Assembly (NCBI GenBank): GCA_023634235.1
Contig: JAMKCF010000004.1
Coordinates: 25,490,527 to 25,554,526, forward strand
Length of the DNA stretch: 64,000 bases
From: Pisaster brevispinus
Lineage: Eukaryota; Echinodermata; Asteroidea; Forcipulatida; Asteriidae
Direction: 5' to 3'
Shown: piece after piece, positions 22,930 through 35,473 of the stretch
Position numbering within the stretch: position 1 is the first letter of the stretch
Layout of the letters: every line of letters begins with the position of its first letter
Made by a program: the position numbers and the translations under genes
The notes under the pieces: model-generated
What the model was told of the DNA's origin: nothing
Database searches by the model: none
Seen by the model: the letters and a program-made list of their open reading frames with translations, nothing else

Positions 22930-24200
22930 TGTTTGATATATTGAACCAGGTCTGCATGTCCTCCCAACTCCAAGCCTCATGTCACTGACATTCGTGAGTA
23001 GCTATAGAATCTCCTTACGAATCAACTCCGTGGATTCATCAAGGTATAAGTATTATGCAAGTGTGGATTCTTAATATTCCAATCGCAGTGTGTTTACTTT
23101 GGCTCGGGTTACACAATCTCAACGCTGCATACTCCCGGAGCTAGCCAACGGAACCAGCGGCAGGCAGGGGCATCAGGTGGACGGCTCGCGTGCTATAAGG
23201 ATCTCACATTGGCTGCTTCTGTCACAGCTTGAAGGCAAAGCTTTTTAATACGCAGCATCAACAGAATCAAACGCTACACGATAGCCCATTGGCATATTTG
23301 ACAGTGCTGACTTGGGTCTTGTGTGATCATTTGTATGCTGACAACTGATAAAGCACCATTGATTCCCTTCACATTTCTCATTTATATTTCATAGAATGTC
23401 ATGGGGCAAGCGATCACATATTTCCATCCACCAAGAGGAGCAGCCGATACCTAATGGCAGGCTTGCATCGCTAATTTCTGTTGCTGCCACAACTGAACGC
23501 CCGTCTCAAATATCACTTGAGTGAAGACACAAGGAACACTTTGTGACAACTGGTTTTCGTTCCAGACAGCGTAAATAATGCAACAACGGCCAGACTAGTG
23601 TGACTTCTTCTCACTATTAAAACACCTCAGGATTCCTGGGCGTTGAGATTGTTCTCCTCGTGTTCTGATGCAGGAATCCAGGTCTCATAAAATTGTAAAA
23701 TGCTACAAAAACACACTTTTTTTTACAGCTCCAGGGAAGCCTTTCTGTCCACGTAGAAGCCTGGCCACCATTTCTCTTTCCCCCTTCCTTTAAATCGATC
23801 AATATGAGGTTATTATACAGTACATGTTGTTTGCCCATAGGGCTAGCAGCTGGCGACTTACTATTGCCAGATGAAACATTCTTATTGATGCCTCTAGCAT
23901 CTTAGAGGTTCATGAGAAAGGAACTAAATGTTTTCCACATGAAATCATGCCCCAAATTGAAGTTTCCTGAAACAGTGCTCAACTTTATAGTGTACAGAAG
24001 TAACTCTTGCATCTATGGAGTAAGTATACATCCTCTTGCAAATTTCAATTTCAGGTTAACTTTGATATTATAGTGAGTAAAACTCAAAGATTGAGGTTTA
24101 TGGTGTTTTTTTAATGTAATTTGGAAATATTTCGGTCTGTGAAAATTACATAGTTGATTTTACACAGAAAGATCCAAAGATTTTCTAGTTTTTAATCAAA
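22930..24200. other. Unique intronic stretch
   Basis: No tandem repeat, SINE head or splice-bounded reading frame was recognised. Positions 23100-23250 are GC-richer than the surroundings. Nothing further can be said from sequence alone. Confidence 0.4.
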
Positions 24201-24207
24201 TGTGTTG

Positions 24208-24430
24208 TGGTGTCTTCCCTTGGACTGGAGCGTTGCATGTGGACTGGGTTTTTAGTCCCAACCTGATTGGGTGGGTTTTCCTCCTACATCTAAAACTGAC
24301 ATTTCTTCCTCATCGTCTTGAAACAGGTATCTTTAGGCCTTCGGGCCACAGTCCCCACTCAGTGCTAGTCACTTTCCATGGTTCAATGGTTTCATAACCA
24401 GAAAGATGTAATAATAAATAATAATGAATT
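24208..24430 (+). mobile_element. SINE family F, most of body and tail
   Basis: TTGCATGTGGACTGGGTTTT, CATCTAAAACTGACATTTCT, a GTATCTTTAGGCCTTCGGGC block and CATAACCAGAAAGATGTAAT, ending in an (AAT)n tail at 24410-24430. Confidence 0.75.
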
Positions 24431-25984
24431 ATTATGCCTTTTTAATGAAATAGCGATATCATGCTGTAAATTGCTTTTAAATTGTGCAAACACAGGACTC
24501 AAATTAACACTGGAATGCAGGCCCTCTAGGCAAGTGATTTTAGCCAGTAAACTCATAACCAGACAAATCGCGCAGTCTTGTGTTTTTCAATTATACAATA
24601 AAACCTCACTGTGCAATATCTAGGGGAGGGGTATATAGGAGAATTACATTTAAATGTTGACTTTGAGTCTGGTAAACATATTTCAATTCTGTTGAGAGTA
24701 AAATTCCATTATATTTGCCATTTATAACTATAGTAAATTTGAATTTATTTAGGCTGCTGTAATTCAAATGATTTTATAATTTAACCAATTATAATTTTGA
24801 CTACTGAGGCACTTGTAATAAATGTTGTGAGAACTGAAATAACCTACAACTCACTTTATCCTGAATTCAGACATATACAAATACCAATGCAACCTAGAAA
24901 TCAGCAGACTCATTTGACGTGAACATGATGCATAATTTCACCACGTACAGTGCACGTACATCACACAAACAGAGAACAAACAGAGCATCTCAGCTTGCCC
25001 AAGCAGCCTCTTGCAAAATAACGTTTCGATCAATCAGCCCCGCGGTCCAATATTCAATTCAGTTTCAACTCCATTGGCGTGGGAGTCGCATGCTCATTGC
25101 CTGCATTGCTGCTGAGGAAGATGAGGAGGAGGGGGGGGGGGGCAAACAAAAAGGCAGACACAGTTCCCATCTCAGAACACTGAGGTTGAACCTCGGCTCT
25201 TAAAGGAAAGCAAAACAGACAGCAATCAATGTCTGATGAAATCCGCAATGCAATTTTGATTTGCCGGAGACGACTTAAGACAACAGAGGGAGAATCTCGC
25301 AGGCGCCTGACTCCTCTCTGAGTGATAGTGGTGGTGAGGTTGACAGTAGAACGTCTTAAAAGGAAGCCGTCTTACAAACCATGACCTGGCTTTAGGCTCT
25401 GGCTACGTTCAGGCTCCATTTGATGTTGACGCACCATGCAAAATGCACCTTGCTTGATACTAGATGACAGAGCCCAAGCCGGACAGCCAAGGTTTAGAAA
25501 AAGCTTCTAGAATACAGCCCCCCCCCCTACCCCCAATGTACATTACTTTGGACCCTTTAGCGATCTTCTAAATGATCTGATAACTTGCCTCACAAGGCCA
25601 CTTTGTAGGAGCAATTTTTGCTCTCCAATTGACTATTTCACTGATAATGCATTGTAATGCAGTGATTAAATTAACTCCAAAACTCAAGTACAGGAGCAAG
25701 AGAGTGATTTGGAATTCTTTTGCCTTTGTTTTCAAGATCGTGATGTATATGACCATAGAGAAAAGACCCAGCAGTCTTTTCTCTTTCTGTGGTGCGACGA
25801 ATACGACGAACATGTACTCTGAAGGCCAGAGTAAAAGCACTTAAATTTCAAACTGACATAAAAGGAACTCAGTTGAATAACCAAAGCTTAAACCATAGAC
25901 AGCGATTGCATATTCAAAATACAGGTAAACACATGTAAATGGTGATTATTAGTACATCGAATGCGCACTTTTGTTTTAATGTAC

Positions 25985-26150
25985 ATGTATGTAGCATTAC
26001 CAGCAATTTTGGCAAGGACCACCAAGAAGTTTTCTCCTTGGTAAAGGGCACCACTATCAGAAAATTGTAAATTTCTAGTGGAACATTTCAAGGGGCACCA
26101 AGGCAATGACTAGGGGCAAAGGGGGCAATTGCCTTCATGAGGTATCAGGC
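25985..26150 (+). repeat. Dispersed repeat family I, copy 3
   Basis: Contains AAAGGGCACCACTATCAGAA, TTTCAAGGGGCACCAAGGCA, ATGACTAGGGGCAAAGG and TATCAGGCTTG, in the order of copy 2. Confidence 0.55.
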
Positions 26151-27029
26151 TTGTATGTGCCAATCAAGTCCCCTTCTCCAGCACTCCCTCCCTTCCATAA
26201 AGAAGCATCCCAACAGAGCAAATTTTAAAGCTTTCTTTGTATCAACATAACTGTACTTGTAAATATTTCTGGCAAAAAAATGCTGTAGAAGACTGTGTAA
26301 AGAACAAAGTTGTACTTAAATCTGATACACTTTTCTCATGCCACAGAGCATGTAGAAAAACATGTAACCGCTACAAGCTATTTTTCTTGCACACATGAGC
26401 TAGCACGACGAGCAAATCCTCACAGGCTGCAGTCTCTGGATTAGGTTTCTGTATTTAAAGGGAAAGTACTTTTTTCTTTTCTTTTTCCGGAAAGGTAGAT
26501 TCATTTGTAACCATTAGATTTCAATAAACATCATGCATCAACCTGTGAAATTGTAATCAAATTTGCAATTTAGTTCAACAACAACAACTTTTTTGTTTGT
26601 TCAGGATTTTGTGTTTTAGATTAATACAGTATGTCCTCTACATTTTTTCCCAGAGAGGGCCGTTTTGTTTCCAAAAAGGGTCGACCGCACGGACAGTTTG
26701 GGACCTTCAAACGTCTGACATGAATGTAAAATTCATTCACAAGCCTTTAAAAAATATGTCGTAAAAACAGAAAAAATACACTCTTGCTACTCTGCAAACC
26801 ATGAACAAACTCGAACAATCAGGGGCATGCGGTGGGCACTCAGAGATGACCAAAACTTTGCCAACCTTTTCCCATGATGCATTGCCAAAATGGCATCTAC
26901 TTGGCAAACTGCTGAGGGCGCACATTGTGATGTGTGGGTCTTCATGCAGTTATCCTTTGACTGTGACTGTATTTCAGATGGATATATTTCTCCAGAGGAT
27001 TGGTTTGAACTTCAATCAGTGAGCTACTA

Positions 27030-27226
27030 GGGCCCAATCTCATACAGCTGCTTAAGCAAGAAATATTGCTTCACTAGTTCTGCTAAGCAAAAAGGGAGCA
27101 GGATACCAGTCATAAACTGTACACGTCACATAGAATTTTGGCTGGTATCCTCATTCTAGTAAGCATAATTATTTTGTGCTGAGCTACTTTTTGTGCTGAA
27201 GCAGTTCTAATGAACAAAATTGGGCC
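27030..27226. mobile_element. Harbinger-like MITE (family D), best-preserved ends
   Basis: Starts GGGCCCAATCTCATACAGCT and ends GAACAAAATTGGGCC, i.e. terminal inverted repeats. Subterminal GCTTAAGCA and GCTGAAGCA also pair, as do GGAGCAGGATACCAG and CTGGTATCCTC around the centre. 197 bp, non-coding. The flanking 3-mers do not match cleanly. Confidence 0.75.
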
Positions 27227-27280
27227 AAGATTGAAACTATATCTGTTAACAACTACTTAAGCCTGAGCATCATCAGAAGT

Positions 27281-27392
27281 CCAGCATTCTTCTGAAAACG
27301 AGCAGAGTACTGTTTGAAATGTTGAGACAACAGCAACGGCTCTCTTCAGAGCCAACTCGCCTCCCAACAAAAGATGTCCACATGGTCGTAAC
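27281..27392 (+). repeat. Repeat family K, copy 1 (CTGAAAACGAG...GAAATGTTG)
   Basis: Shares with 28168-28258 the order TTCTGAAAACGAGCAGAG, GAAATGTTGAGAC, a CTCTTCAGAG block, CGCCTCCCAACAAAAGATG and CACATGG. Contains two hairpins: TGTTG-AGA-CAACA and GGCTCT-CTTC-AGAGCC. Confidence 0.6.
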
Positions 27393-28167
27393 TGCAAGTT
27401 TAGTAGTAATAGTTACTTCCTAATCAATTTCTATTTGTGTCAATTACCAATATTCCCTACCATGTCTTTAATGGTTTCAAGTGACTGAAGCCGTTCATAA
27501 TCAATGATGCTGTTTCACATTCACTAGTACATCTGATGATGATGCACGAGCTGTAGCAATATTCTGGAATTATGCAACACACAATAATCAATGGTTCAAA
27601 GCAAAGCCTGTGTTATTTGATCCCGCCATTGCACAAGGCTCTCGCGGAGTGTGCGTCCAAGCCCATTAGCAATAATTACATCTCCATACACTCGGCCCAG
27701 TCAGGGGCAATGCGACAAATAACCCTACCTGCTTAAAACAAACGGTTGCATGCTTCCACTGTTTTAACGGGTGTTGTTATTTATATCGCTTTACTAGTAC
27801 CCTCTTGTGTTATCGGCATCATTAATATTTATTTCAACAAAAAAGAAACTGTTTGCTTGTTAACCATACGGGGTGATAACCCGGTCCAGAGAAGAACTGA
27901 CGCCACACCGGCCATTGGGCTGGATTATTTTAAGTACTCCATATTCCAAACGATGTCAGTAAATATGTAAAGTGGGTAAGTAGTGGAGTATTGGCGCAGG
28001 GACTTAGTCATCTCATCCATAACGAATCGAAAAAAAACATTCATCATTTATTATCTGGAGTCTTATCAAAGATCTCTTCACATCTTTTCTTCTTTTACTA
28101 TTTCCTTATTAGGTAAGGAGGTGGGAAGGTTTCCTTAAGTGATCTACTTAGTGCTAAATTAAGACAT

Positions 28168-28258
28168 TCTCCTGAAGACGAGCAGAGTATACTCTTCGAA
28201 ACGTTGAGACTGCAATAACTCTTTTCAGGGTACCTCCCATAAAAGATATACACATGGT
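28168..28258 (+). repeat. Repeat family K, copy 2 (CTGAAGACGAG...CGAAACG)
   Basis: Reads CCTGAAGACGAGCAGAGTAT, ACTCTTCGAAACGTTGAGAC, then ACCTCCCATAAAAGATATAC and ACATGG. CTGANGA, a short stem and GAAA in this order resemble the catalytic core of hammerhead ribozymes known from Penelope-like elements. A complete fold is not evident. Confidence 0.5.
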
Positions 28259-28369
28259 TGGTACCAACAAATTGTTATCATTTCATTTAGTAATTCTGGT
28301 TGTGAAGCCAAGGATTCACAGAAAAGTGAACTTTTTACAAGAACCCCATGGAGAGAAGACAAGGAAAGA

Positions 28370-28545
28370 AGCTTCAGTTTTAGAGGCAGGAGGAAAACCC
28401 CACAGAATTATTCCACAGAAAACCCACGCAGTCAGGTAGGGACTGAAAACCCAGTCCACATAGTGTCCCCCGCAGGATTGGAAGCGGGGTCCTAGAGTTG
28501 GAAGGGAGGAAAGATGCCACTACACCAACCTGACTGCCCCAGATT
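28370..28545 (-). mobile_element. SINE family F, head and part of body
   Basis: Plus-strand text TTCAGTTTTAGAGGCAGGAG, GTCAGGTAGGGACTGAAAAC, CCAGTCCACAT and the complement of a decayed B box (GATTGGAAGC). The order matches the copy at 345-636. Confidence 0.65.
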
Positions 28546-31500
28546 AATAACAGTGACTTCCTATTATCCACACTAGGTAAAGCTTCAAATGTCACTTAAA
28601 TAAAATATTTAAAAAACACCTCTTTTTTTTCTTCAAAATAATTGACATATACATCCAAAAATGGTGACAACCTCATGTTTTGACCCTATCTTTACAGTTA
28701 CATCTGATGCCAAGATACAAAATTAGCTTTTATAAAAAAAATATATAATTATCAACTACCCGACATGTCTAACCAAGAAGAACAAATTATCGTCAGAAAA
28801 AACAGCTTAGATGCGCAGTACCATGAAATCCCAGAGAATAGAAAAATATTTTGACAGGGTGAGAAAACTGCTACTCATCCTTAGATGGGATTACTAAAAA
28901 AAGATTTCCACTTCAAGAAGTTAAAGAGACAAACAAATATCAGAAATCAACACCAGAAATCAAGGCTATAAAGTTCACAAACACAGCTCTGACAATATGT
29001 GTCAAAATCTTCTTGTGTACGAGTGAAGACTGAAATCTTCATGTTTTTTTCTACTTTCCATGATTTATCTACTGTCACCCAAATCAGAAATTAAAACAAA
29101 TTCTCTCCGACTTGCCGTGGGGACAAATTTCACAACTCAAAGTGACAGGACAAATAGTAGCACAAGAGGAGGACAAACGATTCCGCACTCATCCTCGTCA
29201 CATAATAAGGAGGAAGGAATAAGTCTGATTATAATTAGGGCAAGGACTGTTGACCCCCATCCCATGATTCAGTAAGACTTTTTCTAAACAAGGACTGTAT
29301 GGCCAGGCGTCTAACAGCCTTGCCTCATCCATCAATTAACTGATGAGAAACCCTGCTTGTGTTTGGCGTGGCACGACTCACTGGGGACGCATGAAACGGC
29401 GGTAGGGGAAATAACACTTGTCTGGTTCTGTTAATTTTTTGTTACTTCAAACAGTTCGATGAGACAGTCGTGTGTGAAAATGTTCCACGATGTTATCCCA
29501 AAAGCTTTCATGCGAACCTTTTTGACATGAAATAACAGAAAGCTCACTCGTAATATCAACATCAATAAAGACAAATATATTGTACTATTCCCATGATTTT
29601 GTGCTACTAGAGTAACAAAACATGGACTGAAAGTTGTTGACATGACATTGGTTTTTTAACGTTATTCTTATTAGTCATGGTAGACTGAATTCACTTGGGT
29701 TGACGGTATGGAAGGATGAAGGCACCATTTTTAAATTATAGAATTTGATTTTTCTCTCTTTTGATAGTACATTGTATGTTTTTCTTTGTATTTATTCCAA
29801 GTCAAATTTACTCGGTTGTCTAAAAAACAAACATGTACACGTATTTGATGAAGGAAAATTGCTGGGGAAAAAAGGTTATCTGGTTTCCAAACAGTCGACC
29901 TCTCACTAGAAACAGCTTGTCATTAACTCATGCGCTACTTGTGTGAAGACCTTACACAATCAGCCTTGTGACTGCAATTAGTATTATTGTTATTTAACCT
30001 GTAACTATTAATCAAGCACCTTGATCTTGACAAAAATGTTCAGATGGAACAAAGATGTATGACAGTCCAGGGAAGGGCTGTTCATGGCTATACACTTACA
30101 CATCTGCATCAGGCTGATGGTTCGGAGAAACTAGTCAGGAATACCGAGGTATATTTATTGCCGTAGTTATCATGAACATGAATATGTGACTGCTCTCTTT
30201 TAGCCCCATGCATGTTACAGAGGCTTTGACTGTGCTCCATTAAGTGGAATTAGAATGGTCGACGGTGGGTGATTCACGTCTTAAGATGTTGAGAGTGGAC
30301 CGTTGTGGACTGCCAATCATGCGTCCGATGCATCCTAGAAACTTAAGAGTCCCACGGGGAATCGCCACAGATGGAACTCATAAACTTCTGTCTGCAGAAC
30401 TATTGTCAAAATAAACAGCCCTGTGTACGTGGTTACCATCAGCTATCAACATGTGTGTGCGTTTGCGTACACCCAGGAATGGCTCCCTCGCACTGGATTC
30501 AGTCAGTTTGAGGCGACAGTGCTAGGCAGAAGGCTTCGGGCTTCTCATAGGGGTGAAAAAGACAACACTCCTGGATAAATATAACCTGCTACGGTGAATC
30601 TCCTCGTGCATTATAAATGCAGCAAGTTATAACCTCTACATTTTGTTTTTCAAAGGGAAGTTAAGAGATGAAATGTTACTTGAAATAGTAGTGTCATTGT
30701 GTTTGTGTTTTTAAGTAGTTTATTTATTTTAAACACTGACCGTTCGGTGGCAAACCACACAACTGCGACACGTGTCTATCACACCATGGTTAGTCCGCAA
30801 GTTGTATCAAAATGTACCGTTTTGCTGCAAACCTGTGGCAGTTATTTATTTTCATGGCAAATGAGATGTTTGCACATAAAGCAAAGGAGAACCCCCACTA
30901 GAGCATGAGTGTGCCCCCCTTATCTCCACGGCTCATCAGTATCGTGTAGCCAAACGAAGTGGGAATCTACTTCACGCCTTGGCAGACGCCCAGCACAGCC
31001 AAAGATGGCACTCAAGTTACCATGGAGGAGCCTGCTGACGATGGGATGACATTGCCTCCCTTCAGGCAAACAGACTCCTTACGCCAGTGATAGTCAGTGT
31101 GTCTGTGTGGTATACCCAGGGTACCCATCGCTGGGGTGCATTACTCCCTTGTACAGGTTGTACGGACATTATAAAGATACAGGCAGCAGAGCGAGGAGCT
31201 CAGTCCGAGGTGATAACGAGCCCTTCAGCGTTCTAACAACACCACCTCTATAATCAGTTGGTTCAATATCCAGCAAAAACATCCATTCTTTCTTAATTTA
31301 TGTAGTGTGGTTAGAATAGCTGACCTGTACAACTTGTTCATCCATCTTTAACCATTTGAATTTCAAATAGAACTCTTTTCTATATTTTTCATTTTCATTT
31401 TCATTTTGGGAACAAAGAGAAATTGACCAGGAGATCAGGATTTGAACCTGCAACATCTAGTGTCTCCCTATTATGTCAATATCTTTGTTTGAGGTCCCAG

Positions 31501-31734
31501 TTAGATCAAGCTATACAACCTTTAACTGCCATATAGCCAGGGATTACACCAAAGTTTACGATACAACCTGGGAAGCATCAGCAGAGGGATCAGAGGGCAT
31601 GCCATTTTTTGTTCCAAATATCAAGTAATAAACCACAAAGAAAACTGAAAGGGAAATTTTTAAACAACTTTATTACATTTCTAACAGCACAATTAGCGCC
31701 AATACCAGGATGAATCGGAAATGATGAAGAAGCG
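28546..31734. other. Unique intronic stretch, 3.2 kb
   Basis: The longest repeat-poor part of the intron. Positions 30050-31260 are GC-richer and complex but show no splice-bounded frame on either strand. A 6-bp microsatellite (CATTTT, about 31390-31410) is the only tandem structure. Confidence 0.4.
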
Positions 31735-32005
31735 TTCAGATGTGGAAGGAAAATCCCAAACAGTCAGGGCCCAATTTGATGACTCTGCTTACCATGGAAC
31801 TCTGCGCTTATGACCCTTAGTCTTATGTGTTTTACAGGGCTCTGTAAGCGCAGAATGCCGCGGTAAGCTAAGCCATGAATATGAATCCTGGTAGGGACTG
31901 AAAACCCAATCAACAAGCGAGGCTCTCGTCTGAGGAGGCATACAAAACCAGGGTCCACAGACGTGAAAGGCAGGCAAAGAAACCAAAGAGCCAACCTGAT
32001 TCCTC
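31735..32005 (-). mobile_element. SINE family F, split by a nested MITE
   Basis: Family text runs AAATCCCAAACAGTCAG up to 31767 and resumes with GTAGGGACTGAAAACCCAAT after 31890, as in the intact copies (AATCAGGTAGGGACTGAG at 345-636). The interruption is the MITE at 31768-31887. Confidence 0.75.
31768..31887. mobile_element. Harbinger-like MITE (family E), 120 bp, nested in SINE F
   Basis: Left GGCCCAATTTGATGACTCTG then CTTACC; right GGTAAGCTAAGCCATGAATA, complementary to it. Flanked by CAG (31765-31767) and CTG (31888-31890), a one-base-diverged CWG target duplication. Same length, 120 bp, as the copy at 55530. Confidence 0.75.
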
Positions 32006-32010
32006 TAAAA

Positions 32011-32300
32011 TTCAAGGTTCAAGGTTCAAGGTTCAAGGTTCATTTATTTCCACAGTATCAACTTGTAAAAAGACATTATCACTCACTCAAGAGCGATCGG
32101 TGTAAAGAATACAACTTAACAGTATAGATATAAAGAAACAGATTAAATTAAACATGGCACTGCAGAGGGATCCATCTAAGAAGCAGAGCTTGTAGGCAAT
32201 GGTCCCTAAAGACATGCATTTGCACTGAGACGGATAATAACAATTAGGTGAACCAAAAGGTCTGTGGTCGAGTCGAGCCACTAAGGAAAAAAATAGTATA
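32011..32300 (-). mobile_element. LINE-like 3' end with TTCAAGG heptamer tail
   Basis: TTCAAGG repeated about four times (32011-32042), followed by TTCATTTATTTCCACAGTAT. A retroelement inserted in minus orientation would end in such a short tandem tail. No coding remnant is recognised in 32041-32300, so the class and the inner boundary are uncertain. Confidence 0.4.
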
Positions 32301-32333
32301 ATATAGGTCTCAATGCACAAGCATGTACTCAAA

Positions 32334-32595
32334 CAAAATTCCTCTTTGTTGTATGGCTTACCAGTCACTGTCTGTCTTATGATTGGTCAAAAGTCCACTT
32401 ATGCCAAGAGAAAGACATTAATATTTTCACACTGGTTTTTTTTCCTTGATGTAGTGTTGTTGAAAATAGCTGACCTAAAAATTATTTATCTCTCTAAGTC
32501 ATGTGAATTTGAAGAAGAATTCATCTTTGTTGTATGGTTTATGTCACTAGCTGCCTTGATTGGTGCAAAGTTCTCTCATGAAGACATTCCCAATC
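32334..32595 (+). repeat. Imperfect ~75-bp direct duplication
   Basis: 32337-32420 and 32518-32590 share ATTC(C/A)TCTTTGTTGTATGG, CACT(G/A)(T/G)CTG(T/C)CTT, GATTGGT(C/G)(A/C)AAAG and the (G)AAGACATT end. They are about 180 bp apart in the same orientation. Confidence 0.6.
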
Positions 32596-32829
32596 CAGAG
32601 GGAGACAGAACTATGCCTTTATAACTCCGCTTTAGAACCATTAATGCACCAATAAGAGCCACTGGTCTAATGTGCACTCTGAACAGAAAAGCACATCGGC
32701 AATGATCAGGTTACATGTTCAAATAGGATGAATTTTATTTGAAGATCTCTAAATGTCACCTTCAATTCATCACAGCCAGTGCAGTCAGTTGCAGCCTGTT
32801 TAATATTACTTCCATTGGCATTATTTTAA

Positions 32830-33005
32830 GGTTGGTTTGCTGGTTTCTTCCTTGCCTTTTCACTTCTGTGGACCCTGGTTCGAATCCTCCTTCAGACCTC
32901 AGCCTTACATATGCATAGGGCAAGAGTATAATCACATTTTTGCAGGGTAAACAAAATAATATTCTTTATCCCCGATACAATAATTATGACATCTACCAAA
33001 ATGAT
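32830..33005 (+). mobile_element. SINE F head joined to SINE A tail
   Basis: 32830-32890 is the family F head (GGTTTCTTCCTTGCC, a GTGGACCCTGG block and the B box GGTTCGAATCC). 32930-33005 is the family A tail (AATATTCTTTATCCCCGATA). The join is either two adjacent insertions or a chimaeric retroposed copy. Confidence 0.55.
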
Positions 33006-34357
33006 GTCTTTCGTTTAAGAATGAGCACCGTCAAAAATGCGGGTTATTAATTAATATACAATCTGCATTGCAGCATGTTTTTTCTCAAAGTTGGTCAGAC
33101 AGGGGACAGATTAATATGCCATTCTAAATAATCCTAGCCTTTGGCCAACCATGTTTTAATCCGACGGCTAGAAAATTCCGACATTAACTCATTGAATCCT
33201 TTTGAGAGGTTTGTTTATTTAGTCATGACAGATCTCTGTTCTCTATCAGTCAAAATTACTCCAGAACTGAGGACATAGTAGAGTCACGACAGGCACTAGC
33301 TACATCTAAATCCAGTAATCCTTAAAAATGACATGTTTCCCAAACAATTTGTCATCTAATAGTTGCTGCATTTGATCATTTCTGTAGACACAGTCCCTCG
33401 GGGGAGAAAATAATGTGAATGAGAGTCCAACTCTGGGATGTGACAGACTAGCGCAAGTTGCCGACTCAGGAATGGAGGGTGACGTCCATGGATGGACAAG
33501 GAATGTTAACCCCAACGGAGATGGTCTAAAGCTCGTGCAGCCTCACAATGCTATCTCTGTGATGACAGTGGCCTGACACGTACGTCAAACCCGCCTGGTG
33601 ACCTGCGGTGACTGATTGACCCACGTACACTGGCTGACCTTTGGTAGAGATCAGTCAGCCCACACTCTTGTGGCCATACAGCTGTCAGGGATTTGGGATG
33701 TTTGAGTCCGTCTTGTTGTTTTTAAATAAGAAATTTTTCAGGACTGCATCTTGATGGAACATTGTGGACTTAAATCCCCTCTTGAGAAGCACCAAAGCTG
33801 CCTGAGTGACCTGAATATGCTTCTTGCTGACGGGGGAAGATGATGCACCTGTATGTTGAATTCATTTGATTTATGAAGCCACCACTAACCATTTAGTCAG
33901 CTCGGATCTTATTAAACAAAGCCTCTGTTATTTTGGCAATCATGTCGTATGCATTAACTGGGAATTCACTATTACCAACGCAGATCGACACACCAAAATA
34001 AACCGCACAATTGTTGTTTCCTTTCAAACCTGACCGATGTGTGAGGCCTAAAGTCCATGTGACCATCATAGGTTCTGGGAATCGCGTAAAGCGCAAACCT
34101 TAAAAATGAAATAAACCGCACTGAACATTATTTTTACGGATAACGCAGTATGCAATAGTACGATATATGGAATTGTGTGCATTGCTTGGTGTGGATTTTG
34201 TACACATTGCATACGGACAATGCATGACAGACATGTTTATTTCCAGCCTAAGGGTCAAACCAAATTGTTCTTCTTTATCACCAATGCAAATGATTGGATC
34301 TTTAACATTATATCACATGCAAGTTAAACAAATAGTAATCAATATCTTTTTTTTTTA

Positions 34358-34434
34358 ACAGATGTTAAATTTGCATCAGGGATAAAGAACTTTTTTGGTT
34401 TTACCTATACACTGGTATGTATAAAGCACACTTC
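34358..34434 (-). mobile_element. SINE family A, tail fragment
   Basis: ACAGATGTTAAATTTGCATC, AGGGATAAAGAAC, TTGGTTTTACCTATACACTG, TATGTATAAAGCACA: the family tail in order, without a head. Confidence 0.65.
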
Positions 34435-34825
34435 ATAAAAAGAACAGACTTTTCTCCGAATAAAAAATGGATTAACATTTCCCAAAGACCAACTCCATCT
34501 TAGAAACCAACTCAACCCAGCTTTGATTGCGGCTTTGGCTAGATCATTGCAGATCATCAGCATAGATGCCCAAGTCAAAGCCAAAGCGGCTCTGGCTAGA
34601 CATTCCCTCATGACGCCACACATAGAACGAATCTTTGGCGAGAGAATGTTCAACTCGACTACAAGTCTGACAACCCCAATCAATTACAAATAATCAGAAA
34701 ATTCTATCCGACCCAGAGACAAAGACACCTCACTCTATTTTTGCTCCACGTGAAAACAGCAAGAAAAACATCTTGGTGTCGTTCCCGTCCTAATTTAAAG
34801 AAAGCGGAAGTAGTTTCCCTATGTG

Positions 34826-35215
34826 TCGTGTCGTGGCCGAGCGGTCAAGTACACCGGACTCAAGCTCTGGTGTTTCTGATCAGCAGAGTGTGGGGTTTGA
34901 GTCCCGGTCTTGACACTTGTGCCCTCAAGCAAGACAATTAAACCATTATTGCTTCTTCCATTGGATGGGACATAAAGCTGTAGGTCCTGTGCATGGTGTA
35001 ATGCACGTTTAAGAACCCAGTACACTTATCGCTATTACAGAAGTGGTTAGCTGCGGTGATTTCTGGTATGGTTGGCAGTATTAAGTTTACACCCATGTAA
35101 AGTGGATCTTACAATTCCAAATATAGCTCCGCATGCCTGTAACAAAATTAATGGGTGCTCAGGGACGGCCTTCGGGTGTGAGAAGTTTTATATAAAAACT
35201 GCATATTATTTGTGT
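34826..35215 (+). mobile_element. SINE family B, full-length, tRNA-Leu-like
   Basis: Head GTCGTGGCCGAGCGGTCAAG, GGACTCAAGCTCTGG with a CAA anticodon position, a variable arm TTTCTGATCAGCAGAG, and GGTTTGAGTCC. Body GAACCCAGTACACTTATCGC, a GGTATGGTTGG block and a GTTTTATATAAAAACTG tail region. Preserved enough that both pol III boxes are readable. Confidence 0.85.
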
Positions 35216-35473
35216 TATGTTCATCCAGTTGCTCTTTAAACCCAGCTGGACTTTAACACTAGTCTTGCTTGACCAAGATGAGTTTTGCCTAGGCCAATAA
35301 CAAGCATGAATTCCCCCATGACGTGTCACAGATATCAAAACCCCAAGTGATTAATTGCCCCCCAGTAGAAGTTCACTGATTACCGTTGACATTCAAATAA
35401 TCTGCAACTATTTGGGTTTGGAGAGCTGACAGCTGTATCCCACATGTGGGTGGAGCTAATAAATTCAGTCCAG

